Below, in pieces: positions 30,087 to 38,701 of a stretch of 64,000 nucleotides of DNA (position 1 is the stretch's first letter; each line of letters opens with the position of its first letter). A model generated the notes under the pieces. That model saw nothing but the letters and a program-made list of their open reading frames with translations, was not told where the DNA came from and did not search any database. Source of the DNA: JBBECJ01 sp963763325 (GTDB lineage Bacteria > Chloroflexota > Chloroflexia > Thermomicrobiales > CFX8). The stretch is taken from contig CAVXOL010000023.1 in the NCBI GenBank assembly GCA_963763325.1, forward strand, positions 124,001-188,000. The letters are read 5' to 3'. The position numbers were made by a program, and so were the translations under genes.

Positions 30087-31601
30087 ATGTCCTTACTGAG
30101 AAGAATCGGTACCACCGGAACCGCAGAGGGAGCGGCGCCGGCAACAACGGACGGGCTGGTCGAGGGATCGGACCCCCAGGCATCCGGCTCACTTGGAACC
30201 CGTTCGTTGAACGGATCCGGGCAGCTGGCGACGGCCGGTTTGACGCGCCCATCACTTGGTGGCCAGCCGCCACAGTCAGGTAGCAGTAGCCTCCGTCGAC
30301 CATCTCTGAGCCAGACGGGTGGGCAACGTACCGACTCGTTCAATGACTTAAAGAGCCGGGTCCAGAATCGCCTGATTGCAGAGCTCGATCCTCGGATGGA
30401 CCTCTCCAACGCGGATGAGGTTCGACGAACCGTCGAGGAGACGTTTACCTCAGTTCTGGAGTCTGAATCGATCGTCTTGACCCGTGTCGAGCGATTGCGC
30501 CTGTTCGAGGCGATTGCGGCAGAGATCCTGGGGTACGGTCCGATCGAGCCGTTGCTGAACGATGACTCGGTCTCGGAAGTCATGGTCAACGGACCAAAGC
30601 AGGTGTACGTTGAACGAAATGGTCGACTGGAACTGACTGACGTTCAGTTCCAGGATGACGATCATGTCATGCGCGTGATCGATCGGATCGTCAGTCCGTT
30701 AGGCCGGCGCATTGACGAGAGCTCTCCGATGGTTGATGCTCGACTTCCGGATGGCTCGCGAATTAACGCGATCATCCCACCAATCTCGCTCGTCGGCCCG
30801 GTCCTCACGATCCGTAAGTTCGCACGGGACCCACTCACGACCGACGATATGATCCGCTTCGGCACGATGTCTCCCGAGATGGTGATGTTTCTCGAAGCGT
30901 GCGTGAAAGCACGCCTCAACATCGTCGTGTCTGGCGGCACGGGATCCGGAAAGACAACGACGCTCAATATTCTGTCCTCATTCATTCCCGATGATGAGCG
31001 TATCGTAACGATCGAGAACGCCGCTGAGCTTCAACTTCGGCAGGACCACGTCGTGACGCTTGAGTCCCGGCCGGCGAATATTGAGGGCCGTGGTGAAGTA
31101 GCGATCCGCGACCTTGTTATCAACTCGTTGCGCATGCGTCCCGAGCGGATCGTCGTCGGCGAGTGTCGCGGCGGTGAGGCGTTGGACATGCTTCAGGCGA
31201 TGAACACCGGTCACGATGGCTCGATGACTACCGCTCACTCGAACAGCCCGCGTGACACGCTTGCTCGCCTGGAGACGATGGTGCTGATGGCGGGTGTGGA
31301 CCTGCCGGTGCGTGCAATCCGCGAGCAGATCGCGGCTGCGGTCGATTGCATCGTCCATCAGTCGCGCATGAAGGACGGAAGTCGGCGTATCACTGCGGTG
31401 ACCGAGGTACAGGGCATGGAGGGCGATGTGATCATTCTCCAGGATATCTTTTCATTCGAGCAAACAGGCGTCGAGAATGGCAAGATCGTCGGTCGCATCA
31501 AGCCGACGGGTATTCGTCCCAAGTTCATCACCCAGCTTGAGCAATACAACGTTTTCCTGCCGCCGAACATCTTCGGTGTGCATGAGCGTCTGTTCGGATA
31601 G
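30087..31601 (+). CDS. tadA: Type IV/II secretion ATPase TadA (CpaF), Tad pilus motor
   Basis: Hexameric ATPase powering assembly of Flp pili at the inner membrane. Walker A GGTGSGKTTT, Walker B/Asp box LRMRPERIVVGECRGGEALDML and His box GHDGSMTTAHSNSPRDTLARLE are all present, with no frame break over 504 aa. The N-terminal ~85 residues are low-complexity Gly/Ser/Pro before the conserved domain starts at NRLIAELDPRMDLS. ATG 30087 is preceded by GGAGG at 7 bases spacing. It is the only Tad gene here that reads through, so whether it is still used is unclear. Confidence 0.94.
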   Translation: MSLLRRIGTTGTAEGAAPATTDGLVEGSDPQASGSLGTRSLNGSGQLATAGLTRPSLGGQPPQSGSSSLRRPSLSQTGGQRTDSFNDLKSRVQNRLIAELDPRMDLSNADEVRRTVEETFTSVLESESIVLTRVERLRLFEAIAAEILGYGPIEPLLNDDSVSEVMVNGPKQVYVERNGRLELTDVQFQDDDHVMRVIDRIVSPLGRRIDESSPMVDARLPDGSRINAIIPPISLVGPVLTIRKFARDPLTTDDMIRFGTMSPEMVMFLEACVKARLNIVVSGGTGSGKTTTLNILSSFIPDDERIVTIENAAELQLRQDHVVTLESRPANIEGRGEVAIRDLVINSLRMRPERIVVGECRGGEALDMLQAMNTGHDGSMTTAHSNSPRDTLARLETMVLMAGVDLPVRAIREQIAAAVDCIVHQSRMKDGSRRITAVTEVQGMEGDVIILQDIFSFEQTGVENGKIVGRIKPTGIRPKFITQLEQYNVFLPPNIFGVHERLFG

Positions 31602-31633
31602 TCACGCGATATACGCCGAAACTGAGGTTGCAC

Positions 31634-32618
31634 GTGGAATCTTCACAGTTGGTCTCGATCATTGCCGCACTGTTTGTCTTCGCGTCAGGTGCACTGATAT
31701 TCTTCGGCGTCCAGGCGTCGCGTGCCCGTGCGTCGTCACCGGAGATGGAGGATCGACTCGACCGGTACGGGAACATTGCTGACGGAACGGTTCCCGAGAC
31801 AGGTGGCGGCGCGGCATCGAAGGTCAGCGAGCGTCTGGACCAAGCTGCCAAGGGAACCTCGTTCGGGGAGAAAACGGGAACAGCGCTCGCACGAGCCGAC
31901 TTGCGGATGACAGTTGGTGAATTCATCGCGGTCCGCGGTGCGGCCGCTTTTGGCGGCTTCATGTTGGGTATCGTAGTCGGTGGGATGCAACTCGGCCTCA
32001 CGATTCTGTTTGGCATCGTATTTGGCATCGTTGGCTGGATGATTCCGCCAAAATACCTAAGTATCCGTGCGAATAAGCGCCAGAAGGCCTTCCTCAACCA
32101 GCTTGGCGACACAATCGGGCTGATGGCCAACTCCTTGAGAGCCGGGTACAGCCTGCTTCAGACAATGGAGCTTGTGTCGCGAGAGTCGCCTAGTCCGATG
32201 TCGGATGAGTATCGCAGAGTTGTTCGGGAGGTTGGACTCGGGGTATCTCCGCAACAGGCATTGAACAATCTGCTGCGTCGCGTGCCGAGCGAGGACCTGG
32301 ACCTATTGGTTAGTGCCATTAACATCCAACATGAGATTGGTGGTAACCTCGGCCAAATCCTCGACACAATCGGAGAGACGATTCGAGAGCGCGTGCGAAT
32401 CAAGGGTGAGATCGGTGTGTTGGTCTCTCAGCAAAAGCTCTCGGCAAATGTGATCACAGCGTTGCCAGTCCTTCTCGCTGGCGGTCTCTTTTTCATCAAT
32501 CGCTGAGTACATCACCGGTGTGTTAGTTTGGCCGTGGGTCTGTATTCCGATCGGCGCTGCGGTTTTGGTCGTCATCGGATACTTCGTCATGCTAAAGATT
32601 GTCGCAATCGAGATCTGA
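31634..32618 (+). CDS. tadB: TadB, Tad pilus platform membrane protein (C-terminal frameshift)
   Basis: T2SF/GspF-domain inner-membrane protein. Transmembrane segment at the N-terminus (VSIIAALFVFASGALIFFG), a mid pair (GFMLGIVVGG, ILFGIVFGIVGWMI), and the T2SF core (LGDTIGLMANSLRAGYSLLQTMELVSRE). The frame ends early at TGA 32504-32506 within the last helices. Removing one base near 32502 gives NPEYITGVLVWPWVCIP and a final helix ending at TGA 32616-32618. GTG 31634 has GAGG 6 bases upstream. Length without the break would be ~327 aa, normal for TadB. Confidence 0.85.
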
Positions 32619-32667
32619 TAAACGGCCGTTGCGTTGGACGAAGGTCGATAGTGTCGAGGAGACAGCA

Positions 32668-33580
32668 ATGATATTGGCACTCGCGTTAGGTCTCGCTGGA
32701 GTTGCCTGCATCGTCGTATTTGCCGGAGCCAGAAAATCTGCTGCGACTGTCTCGATTGAGGACCGCCTGGCGCACTTCTCAGATCGACAATACACGCTTG
32801 AGGAGTTGGAACTCGCGTTGCCCTTCTCGCAGCGCGTGCTCACACCATTCTTTCTCAGGGTTGCGCGGTCTGTATCGCGCTTTACCCCGAGGTCGAACAC
32901 CGAGAAGATCCGAACGCAGTTGATCGAAGCTGGTAGCCCGTCAAAGCTCGGTGTTGCCGAGTTCATCGGACTGAAGATTGTTCTCAGCGGTCTCTCCGGT
33001 GGTTTCGTGTTCTTGTTGATGGTGTTGTCCGGCGGAGGCGTCCTGCGACTGATCGGCGTTCCCGCTGCTCGTCGGTGTCGTCGGGTTCAAGATGCCGGGC
33101 ATCTGGCTGAGTCGAAAGACGAAAGACCGACAGAAGAGTATTCAGAAATCGCTTCCCGACGCAATTGACTTGCTGACGATCTCGGTTGAAGCCGGGATGG
33201 GCTTCGACCCCGCTTTGCAGCGTGTAGCTGACAAGTGGGAGAACGAGTTGACGTGGGAGTTCCGGCGAATGCTGCACGAGATGCGAGTCGGTAAGAGTCG
33301 ACGCGAGGCGATGCGTGAACTCGCCACGCGCTGTAACGTAGAAGATCTGAACGTCTTCGTCGCGTCGATAATCCAGGCTGACCAGCTTGGTGTCAGCATT
33401 ACGCAGGTGCTTCGTACACAGGCAAAGCAACTTCGAATTCGGCGACGCCAGCGTGCTCAGGAAATGGCGCAGAAGGCACCGATCAAGATGCTGTTCCCGA
33501 TGGTGTTCCTGATCTTTCCTGCCCTTTATGCAGTCCTTCTTGGACCAGCCATACCGAAGTTGCTCGAGGGCCTCGGATAG
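32668..33580 (+). pseudogene. tadC: TadC, second Tad platform protein, frameshifted
   Basis: N-terminal piece 32668-33168 begins MILALALGLAGVACIVVFAG and carries the first helices; the frame breaks near 33050-33060. From 33059 another frame gives FPLLVGVVGFKMPGIWLSRK followed by the T2SF signature SLPDAIDLLTISVEAGMGFDPALQRVAD and the final helix MLFPMVFLIFPALYAVLLGPAI, ending at 33580. Deleting one base restores one protein of ~300 aa. ATG 32668 follows GAGGAG at good spacing. Insertion-sequence debris begins on the next base after its stop. Confidence 0.83.
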
Positions 33581-33595
33581 AGCCTGTCTGACGAA

Positions 33596-34016
33596 TCATG
33601 TTCCCAGCCAGTTGCCATGGCTTGCGATGACCACCATCGTCCGGAAGCTCGCTGTTCGCTCCTCATAGCGGGACGTTATGCCACGGAACTGCTTGAGCAG
33701 GCCGACACAGCGCTCAACCACGTTGAGCCGCCCGTAGGCATCAGCGTCGAAGCGGCGACGCCGTTGGTTCAATCGGGTTTGGATCGTAGGGCGGATGCCG
33801 CGTCGGCGCAGGATCTTTCGGCAGGGAGGATAACCAGAGCCCTTGTCGGCCAGGACCTGGCTCGGACCGTTCCTGGATCGTCCGCCCCGGACGTTCGCCA
33901 CCCGATCGCCGTCGAGTACCTCCCCAACTGTGTGCTCACGTGCCGTTGTCCTGGCGTGAGGACGCGCGAGAGGGGCGTCAATTGCCGTCACACGCCAGAT
34001 GTAGTTTTGCCGTTAC
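33596..34016 (-). pseudogene. IS5-family DDE transposase, truncated and frameshifted
   Basis: On the minus strand one frame has RVLTPGQRHVSTQLG and another continues GEVLDGDRV...SQVLADKGSGYPPCRKILRRRGIRPTIQ...DAYGRLNVVERCVGLLKQFRGITSRYEERTASFRTMVVIASHGNWL. This is the C-terminal half of IS5-group transposases (LADKGY...RGI...NVVER...LKQFR.IATRYEK). The N-terminal catalytic Asp and start are missing, and the two frames are out of register. Confidence 0.8.
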
Positions 34017-34046
34017 CCTGCCTCAGCTGCGTCCGAGCACCTCGTC

Positions 34047-34469
34047 TCCCGAACGTTGGACCCCCTTGTTTCGTCCGCCTGACTCTCGCGACGCTGGAGC
34101 GTGCCATCCGGACCCGCCAGCCGCGTCCGGGGCTGATCCACCATTCGGATCAGGGCGTGCAATACGCCAGTGACGCCTCCGTCGATCGACTCGACGCCGC
34201 CGGTGTCCAGATCAGCATGGCGACGGTCGGCAACCCGTATGAGAACGCCAAGGCCGAGCGCTTCTTCCGGACGCTCAAGCATGAGGAAGTGGAGTCTGAA
34301 CCAGTACGACTGTTTCACGGACGCTGACACCCACATCGGACGCTTCATCGACGATGTCTACAATGCCAAGTGGTTGCACTCCAGTCTGGGGTATCGACCG
34401 CCCGCTGAGTTCGAAGCAGTTTACGCCGCATCATATCGAGAAGATGCCTTGACCAACTGTCCGGATTAA
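34047..34469 (+). pseudogene. IS3-family transposase OrfB C-terminal fragment, frameshifted
   Basis: Integrase core fragment: LERAIRTRQPRPGLIHHSDQGVQYAS has the second catalytic Asp, and NPYENAKAERFFRTLKHEE has the catalytic Glu. A one-base shift near 34285 leads into WSLNQYDCFTDAD...VYNAKWLHSSLGYRPPAEFE, the usual OrfB C-terminus, ending at 34469. The first catalytic Asp and OrfA are absent. Confidence 0.82.
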
Positions 34470-34581
34470 GGGGTGCAGTTCAGACTTACTGCTCGAACAG
34501 CCAGTCAAGTCGAGCATCACGATTGACATTCCTTCGCAAGTCCGTCCGCGACGTGAACAACTGAAGGTCGAAGGAAGACGG

Positions 34582-35100
34582 ATGGCGATGCTCTATGTAT
34601 TCAACAACAGGCTCCGCGAGTTGCGGCGGGCAGGCAGGCTTGGCATCTATTCACCGCTCGACGATGATGTGTTCAATGATATGCGCGAGTACATGGAGGA
34701 GCGCGTCTGGGAGGCAGGGTCGGTTATCGTCCGGCAGGGCGATCACGGGCGTGACTTCTTTGTCATTGTCGAGGGCGAGGTCCAGGTCGAGCTCGAGCAC
34801 GAGGATGCGCGTCGACAACCGGAGGTGATTGCACGGTTACGAGCCGGACAGTTCTTCGGAGAGTTGTCGCTATTGACAGATGAGCCGCGGAACGAATCAG
34901 TCGTCGCGGCGACGAGGTGTAAGATCCTGACGCTATCGCAGGAGGCGTTTGAGACATTCCACGACGACAGCGTGACTGCCCAACGGCGGCTCCCGGAGAT
35001 TTCCGCGACTCGTCGTCGCGACGGAGGAGCCTCAATCTCTAGTCGTGAGTCGTTCGACGGCGTCTTCAGACTGAGGCACATCACCACGACATATTGCTGA
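34582..35100 (+). CDS. Cyclic-nucleotide-binding domain protein
   Basis: 172 aa. A cNMP-binding beta-barrel covers residues ~30-125: VWEAGSVIVRQGDHGRDFFVIVEGEVQVE, then the phosphate-binding cassette GQFFGELSLLTDEPRNESVVA. The cassette lacks the usual Arg of cAMP binders at its end (RxA/S), reading PRNESVVA, so ligand is uncertain. No DNA-binding helix-turn-helix follows; the tail after residue 130 is Arg-rich and may be altered by a frame change. ATG 34582 has GGAAG upstream. The frame is open back to the IS boundary (34483), so the IS may have removed an N-terminal part. The nearby cyclase suggests a sensor of its product. Confidence 0.8.
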   Translation: MAMLYVFNNRLRELRRAGRLGIYSPLDDDVFNDMREYMEERVWEAGSVIVRQGDHGRDFFVIVEGEVQVELEHEDARRQPEVIARLRAGQFFGELSLLTDEPRNESVVAATRCKILTLSQEAFETFHDDSVTAQRRLPEISATRRRDGGASISSRESFDGVFRLRHITTTYC

Positions 35101-35206
35101 AATAGCAACGAGCGGCACAAGTTGGCAAAGCGTATTAGGATATGGTGTATAAGAGGAGACTGAGTCGTGGTGCCTTCATGCACCCACCAGACATAGGAGC
35201 ATGACA

Positions 35207-35665
35207 ATGCGAGAGAATGAACTTGCCGATCTGCTTATCCGCATGGCGTCAGACCGTGGAGTAGATATTGAATCGGCAGCGGAGGAATTGGCGTCGATCG
35301 CATTACCATCGTTCGTTGACGCCCGTCAGTTCCGTAGCGCAGTGATACAGGCACTGGAATCCAACCTGCGCGCGCAGGTTGAGGAGCGTTTGCAGTCGAT
35401 ACGTCGACGATTCGACGTTGATTCGCCTGCGCAGGGAACGCCGCCGCGGCCGATCATATCGCCTTCAACGCCAGCTCCAGCACCAGCACCAGCAGTCAGC
35501 GCTCTCCGTTCGCCTGCCGCAATGGACGGTCTCCCTGACCTGGCTGACGCGACGATGGCAGACTTTACACCGTTATCCGACCCGCCAACCCCAGAACCGG
35601 AACCTGTTCTTGAAGAAGAACTCCCAACCGATGCAACGATGGTCTGGACGACACGACACGGTTAG
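35207..35665 (+). CDS. Hypothetical protein with Pro-rich linker
   Basis: Not recognised. 152 aa: a predicted helical N-terminal domain (MRENELADLLIRMASDRGVDIESAAEELASIALPSFVDARQF..., residues 1-70), then a Pro/Ala-rich linker (PSTPAPAPAPA) and an acidic tail (PTPEPEPVLEEELP). No signal peptide or membrane segment. ATG 35207 is favoured over 35201 because AGGAG then has 7-base spacing. A small hairpin (GGTGC/GCACC, ~35169-35184) lies in the leader. Sits between the cNMP-binding gene and the convergent phosphatase-cyclase, so it may belong to that signalling group; this is only positional. Confidence 0.65.
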   Translation: MRENELADLLIRMASDRGVDIESAAEELASIALPSFVDARQFRSAVIQALESNLRAQVEERLQSIRRRFDVDSPAQGTPPRPIISPSTPAPAPAPAVSALRSPAAMDGLPDLADATMADFTPLSDPPTPEPEPVLEEELPTDATMVWTTRHG

Positions 35666-35695
35666 TTGGTGTTCCCGGCTACGCCTACACTTCCG

Positions 35696-38047
35696 TCAAC
35701 GCCGTGGTGACACGGTGGCCGTCTCGCGCATTCCAAGTAGCTTGTACGTGGTGACCGGAACAGATCGTCCTTTAACGTAGATGTCCGAAAGTTCTTCGAA
35801 GATGACTGCGTCCCGGACACGTTCCAGTGCTGTGTCACTGATCAGGATCTCCCCTGACCTGGCCTCGGCCTGAAGGCGAGCGGCGACGTTCACAACGTCG
35901 CCGATGGCAGTGTAGTTCATCAACTGCGCTGTCCCGATGTTGCCCACGACGGCCGGTCCTGCGTTAAGGCCAATCCCGAATCCGACGCGAACACCTGTGT
36001 CGTTGCGGAGACGGTCGAGGCTGGCGCGCATCGCCAACGCCGCTCGGACTGCCGCCATTTCAGCGTTTGGTACCGGCACGGGAGCTCCGAAGATGGCCAT
36101 GACTCCGTCGCCGAGGAACTTGTCGAGGGTTCCGAGCTCGTTGAAAATTTCCTGCGTCGCCAGCGCCAGGTAATGGTTCAGCATGGCGACGACTTCCTCC
36201 GGCGTGTGCCGTTCGGAAAAGCCGGAGAAACCACGCACATCGGCGAACATGATTGTGACATCCTGACGCGATCCTCCGAGTTGGACCGCTTCTGGAGAAT
36301 TCAGGAGCCGCTCTGCAACGGAGGGTGCAAGGTAGCGGCGGAAGAGTTCACGCATGCGGTCGCGCTCCGCGCTCTCGGTCCGACGCGCCTCTTCAAGCAG
36401 GACGATGTCGGTTCGGTCGTTCAGAATGAAGACCGTCCCTTCGGCCTGGCCGTCGATGTCGCGAATCTGTGCGACGCGCCCGGCGATAATCGCGCGATCG
36501 CGCGCGCCGACATTGCCTTCCCACTCGTGGGACATCATGAAGGTCTGGGAATCGAGCTCTGCCTGAATTGCGAGATTACCGATCCAGGACGACAGCCCGG
36601 CAGGCAATACATCCGGGAGCCTGGCTCCGAGAGCAACGTCTGGCCGGACGCCAAGCATCTCGGCTGCGGCGGGATTCCAGTGCGTGATGACGCCGGTCTT
36701 GTCGATGGCAATCAGTCCGCTGCTGAGTGAGCGAAAGAGCGACTCCTGTCGGGCACGACTGTTTTCCAGCTCGCGCGATCGGATCACCAACGTTTCGTGC
36801 AACCTTGCATTCTCGATTGCCGTCGCGGCGAGTGCAGCGAACGACACGAGCAGGTCAAGATCCGTTTGGTCGAAGACATTCGATCGCGCGGCGGAATCGA
36901 CGTAGAGGACGCCTATTGCATCTTCCTTCAGGATCAGAGGCACGCAGACGATTGATCTGAGCGATAGACCGACTATGCTCATAGAGTTGTTCAATGAGGG
37001 ATCATCCAGCGCGTTGGCGACGACCACTGGTTTGCGTTCGGCGAGCGCCTGGGTCGCGACAGTGCGAGAGTAATCTTCGAAGGTGCCTGGTCCGATGTTG
37101 TGGGCGGCTCGTGGGACGAGCGATCCGTTTTCGTCTCGCAGGAGAACAGCGCCTCGCTCTCCCCCTGTCAATGTGATGAGCTGTTTCATCACCGAACCAA
37201 GCGTCGAGTCGACATCGAGGCTCAATGCGAGTTCACGACCGATTCTGTTCACAACGGCCAGCCGGTCAAAGGTCGAGTCGTGTTGTTGAGTCATCGAACT
37301 GATCTGGACAACTACCGTCGTGATGTTGTCTTCGCCGCCGTGCTGCCGTGCGGCGTCGACAAGGTATGGGGAAGCCGCAGCCTGGTGGCGGTTAAGAATT
37401 TCGCGAATCTCAGGATCTGGCACCTGGCGGTGGAGGCCGTCCGAGCAAAACAGCAGCATGTCATCCGGGAGGAGATCGATCTCGTGCATATCGATCTGAA
37501 TCGTTTCTTTGATCCCAAGGCAGCGAGTAATGATGTTGCGGCGTGGGTGGGTGGTCGCCTGATCTGCCGGAATTTCCCCAGCGCGGATACGCTCCGCGAC
37601 CCACGTGTGGTCCTGGCTGAGCTGTGAGATGACGCCGTTGCGGAATAGATAAGCACGGGAGCGACCGACATGGGCGACATAGAGCCGGTCATCGACGATC
37701 ACACATGCGAGGACGGTCGCACCGGTGATGTCCTGAGCTGTCCCGCGAGGATCGTTCTGGGCAAATAATAGACCGTTCGTCCGATCAATTGCACTTCGAA
37801 GTCGGTCGGCAGTCTCGGGGATAGCGGAGGTCCAGTACGCATCGACAATTGAATGGACGGCGAGTCGACTCGCCTGCTGGCCGCGACCACCGCTTCCGAC
37901 ACCGTCGGCGATGACCCAGAGGGTGCCCTTCTGGACTCGCTCAAGAGGACTCGATGGCTCTCGAACGCCGAGTGAATCCTCATTGAGCTTGCGGACGATT
38001 CCGGCGTCCGTAGCTGTGCTCGATTCCAGCAAAAGCGTTGCCTTCAT
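35696..38047 (-). CDS. PP2C phosphatase-GAF-PAS-class III nucleotidyl cyclase fusion
   Basis: 783 aa signalling protein. PP2C domain at residues ~8-250 with metal-binding acids Asp24, Asp48 (ADGVGSGG), Asp203 (CSDGL) and Asp240 (GEDN). GAF domain ~258-415. A short coiled linker then PAS ~435-550 (GLIAIDKTGVITHWNPAAAEMLGV). Cyclase domain ~590-770: metal-binding Asp603 (FADVRGF) and Asp647 (LGDG), purine-specifying Lys643 and Asp717, transition-state Asn720 and Arg724. The Lys/Asp pair predicts ATP as substrate, so cAMP. No membrane helix, hence a soluble sensor. ATG 38047 is preferred over TTG 38053. Convergent with the hypothetical at 35207; a cNMP-binding gene lies 0.6 kb beyond its 3' end. 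Confidence 0.93.
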   Translation of the reverse strand: MKATLLLESSTATDAGIVRKLNEDSLGVREPSSPLERVQKGTLWVIADGVGSGGRGQQASRLAVHSIVDAYWTSAIPETADRLRSAIDRTNGLLFAQNDPRGTAQDITGATVLACVIVDDRLYVAHVGRSRAYLFRNGVISQLSQDHTWVAERIRAGEIPADQATTHPRRNIITRCLGIKETIQIDMHEIDLLPDDMLLFCSDGLHRQVPDPEIREILNRHQAAASPYLVDAARQHGGEDNITTVVVQISSMTQQHDSTFDRLAVVNRIGRELALSLDVDSTLGSVMKQLITLTGGERGAVLLRDENGSLVPRAAHNIGPGTFEDYSRTVATQALAERKPVVVANALDDPSLNNSMSIVGLSLRSIVCVPLILKEDAIGVLYVDSAARSNVFDQTDLDLLVSFAALAATAIENARLHETLVIRSRELENSRARQESLFRSLSSGLIAIDKTGVITHWNPAAAEMLGVRPDVALGARLPDVLPAGLSSWIGNLAIQAELDSQTFMMSHEWEGNVGARDRAIIAGRVAQIRDIDGQAEGTVFILNDRTDIVLLEEARRTESAERDRMRELFRRYLAPSVAERLLNSPEAVQLGGSRQDVTIMFADVRGFSGFSERHTPEEVVAMLNHYLALATQEIFNELGTLDKFLGDGVMAIFGAPVPVPNAEMAAVRAALAMRASLDRLRNDTGVRVGFGIGLNAGPAVVGNIGTAQLMNYTAIGDVVNVAARLQAEARSGEILISDTALERVRDAVIFEELSDIYVKGRSVPVTTYKLLGMRETATVSPRR

Positions 38048-38069
38048 CCCCAAATCCTGACTTGCGTTG

Positions 38070-38086
38070 CGTGACGACTCGTCACG
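38070..38086. promoter_or_regulatory. 17-bp perfect palindrome upstream of the phosphatase-cyclase gene
   Basis: CGTGACGA-C-TCGTCACG, 23 bases before the start codon of the cyclase gene. Three further GTGACG copies lie in the same divergent intergenic space (38174-38179, 38216-38221, 38245-38250). The half-site matches the inverted repeat at 12504-12533. Apart from these the 267 bases between the two divergent genes hold no recognised gene. Confidence 0.5.
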
Positions 38087-38314
38087 GGCGAGAGCGTCGC
38101 TCGGATGGCGGGTCGATCATCCAATTCTCCGTTATCGCAGTGTACATCGTCTCGTCTTGAATGACCTTATCGTGTGACGAGTTCCATCCCACTTCAATGA
38201 TGAGCGCGACGACATGTGACGGATTGGCATGCTCATAGTAGTATGTGACGTCGAGACACGTGCCGGTGTGTCGTCGGTCCTCGTCGATGCGGAAGTCAAT
38301 GGCGGGTGGGGAGC

Positions 38315-38701
38315 ATGCCTTCTCAAGGGTCGATTGTCAGCGTCGAAAATGTGACGCGAGGAACCCATGTCGCCGGGAACGTCCGGGTTGCCCGATCGTT
38401 TCTCGCTCGAGGACGCGGGTTGATGATGGAGTCCGATCTGCCGCCGGATTCGGGTCTGCTCATCGATCCATGTAGCTCGATCCATATGTTCTTCATGCGG
38501 TTCGCGATCGACGTTCTCTACGTCGATCGTGCGGATCGAATCGTTCGCGCCCAGCGTACCATCAAGCCGTGGAGAATCGGGCCGATCTTCACCCGTGGGG
38601 CGAAGTATGTGATCGAGCTGCCGGTTGGAACGATCGAGAAGAGCGGTAGTGATGTCGGCGATCAATTGCGCGTTGTCGAGGGCGGCGGCGCGTCCTCGTG
38701 A
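38315..38701 (+). CDS. DUF192 family protein
   Basis: 128 aa. The fold signature is clear: VARSFLARGRGLMMESDLPPDSGLLIDP...IHMFFMRFAIDVLYVDRADRIVRAQRTIKPWRIGP...VIELPVGTI. DUF192 proteins are small, often secreted or near secretion genes, and of unknown biochemical function. No signal peptide is seen here. ATG 38315 follows GGGGAG. It overlaps comF by 4 bp (GTGA), so the two are probably translated together. Confidence 0.88.
   Translation: MPSQGSIVSVENVTRGTHVAGNVRVARSFLARGRGLMMESDLPPDSGLLIDPCSSIHMFFMRFAIDVLYVDRADRIVRAQRTIKPWRIGPIFTRGAKYVIELPVGTIEKSGSDVGDQLRVVEGGGASS

Larger units (their letters stand above)
33581..34482. mobile_element. Nested remnants of an IS5-like and an IS3-like element
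   Basis: The left boundary (33581, AGCCTGTCTGACGAATC) looks like the terminal repeat of IS5-group elements. The right boundary GGGGTGCAGTTCA (34470-34482) is the complement of a typical IS3-family end (TGAACTGCACCCC). Between them lie the 3' part of an IS5-type transposase on the minus strand and the 3' part of an IS3-type transposase on the plus strand, joined around 34020-34045. Neither has its partner end, so both are dead. Confidence 0.78.

Noticed and set aside
34020..34300. Programmed frameshifting in the IS3 fragment
   Set aside because: Family frameshifting is between OrfA and OrfB; this break is inside the OrfB C-terminus with no slippery run.
35122..35153. TTGGCA and TATAAG as a promoter for the 35207 gene
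   Set aside because: Spacer is 20 bases, too long for a confident call.
36173..36730. 185-codon plus-strand frame inside the phosphatase-cyclase gene
   Set aside because: Overlaps the PAS and linker region of a well-supported gene and resembles no family.
38070..38086. Calling the palindrome a CRP site
   Set aside because: E. coli CRP half-sites are separated by 6 bases; here the TGTGA-like halves are 7 apart and the outer bases differ.
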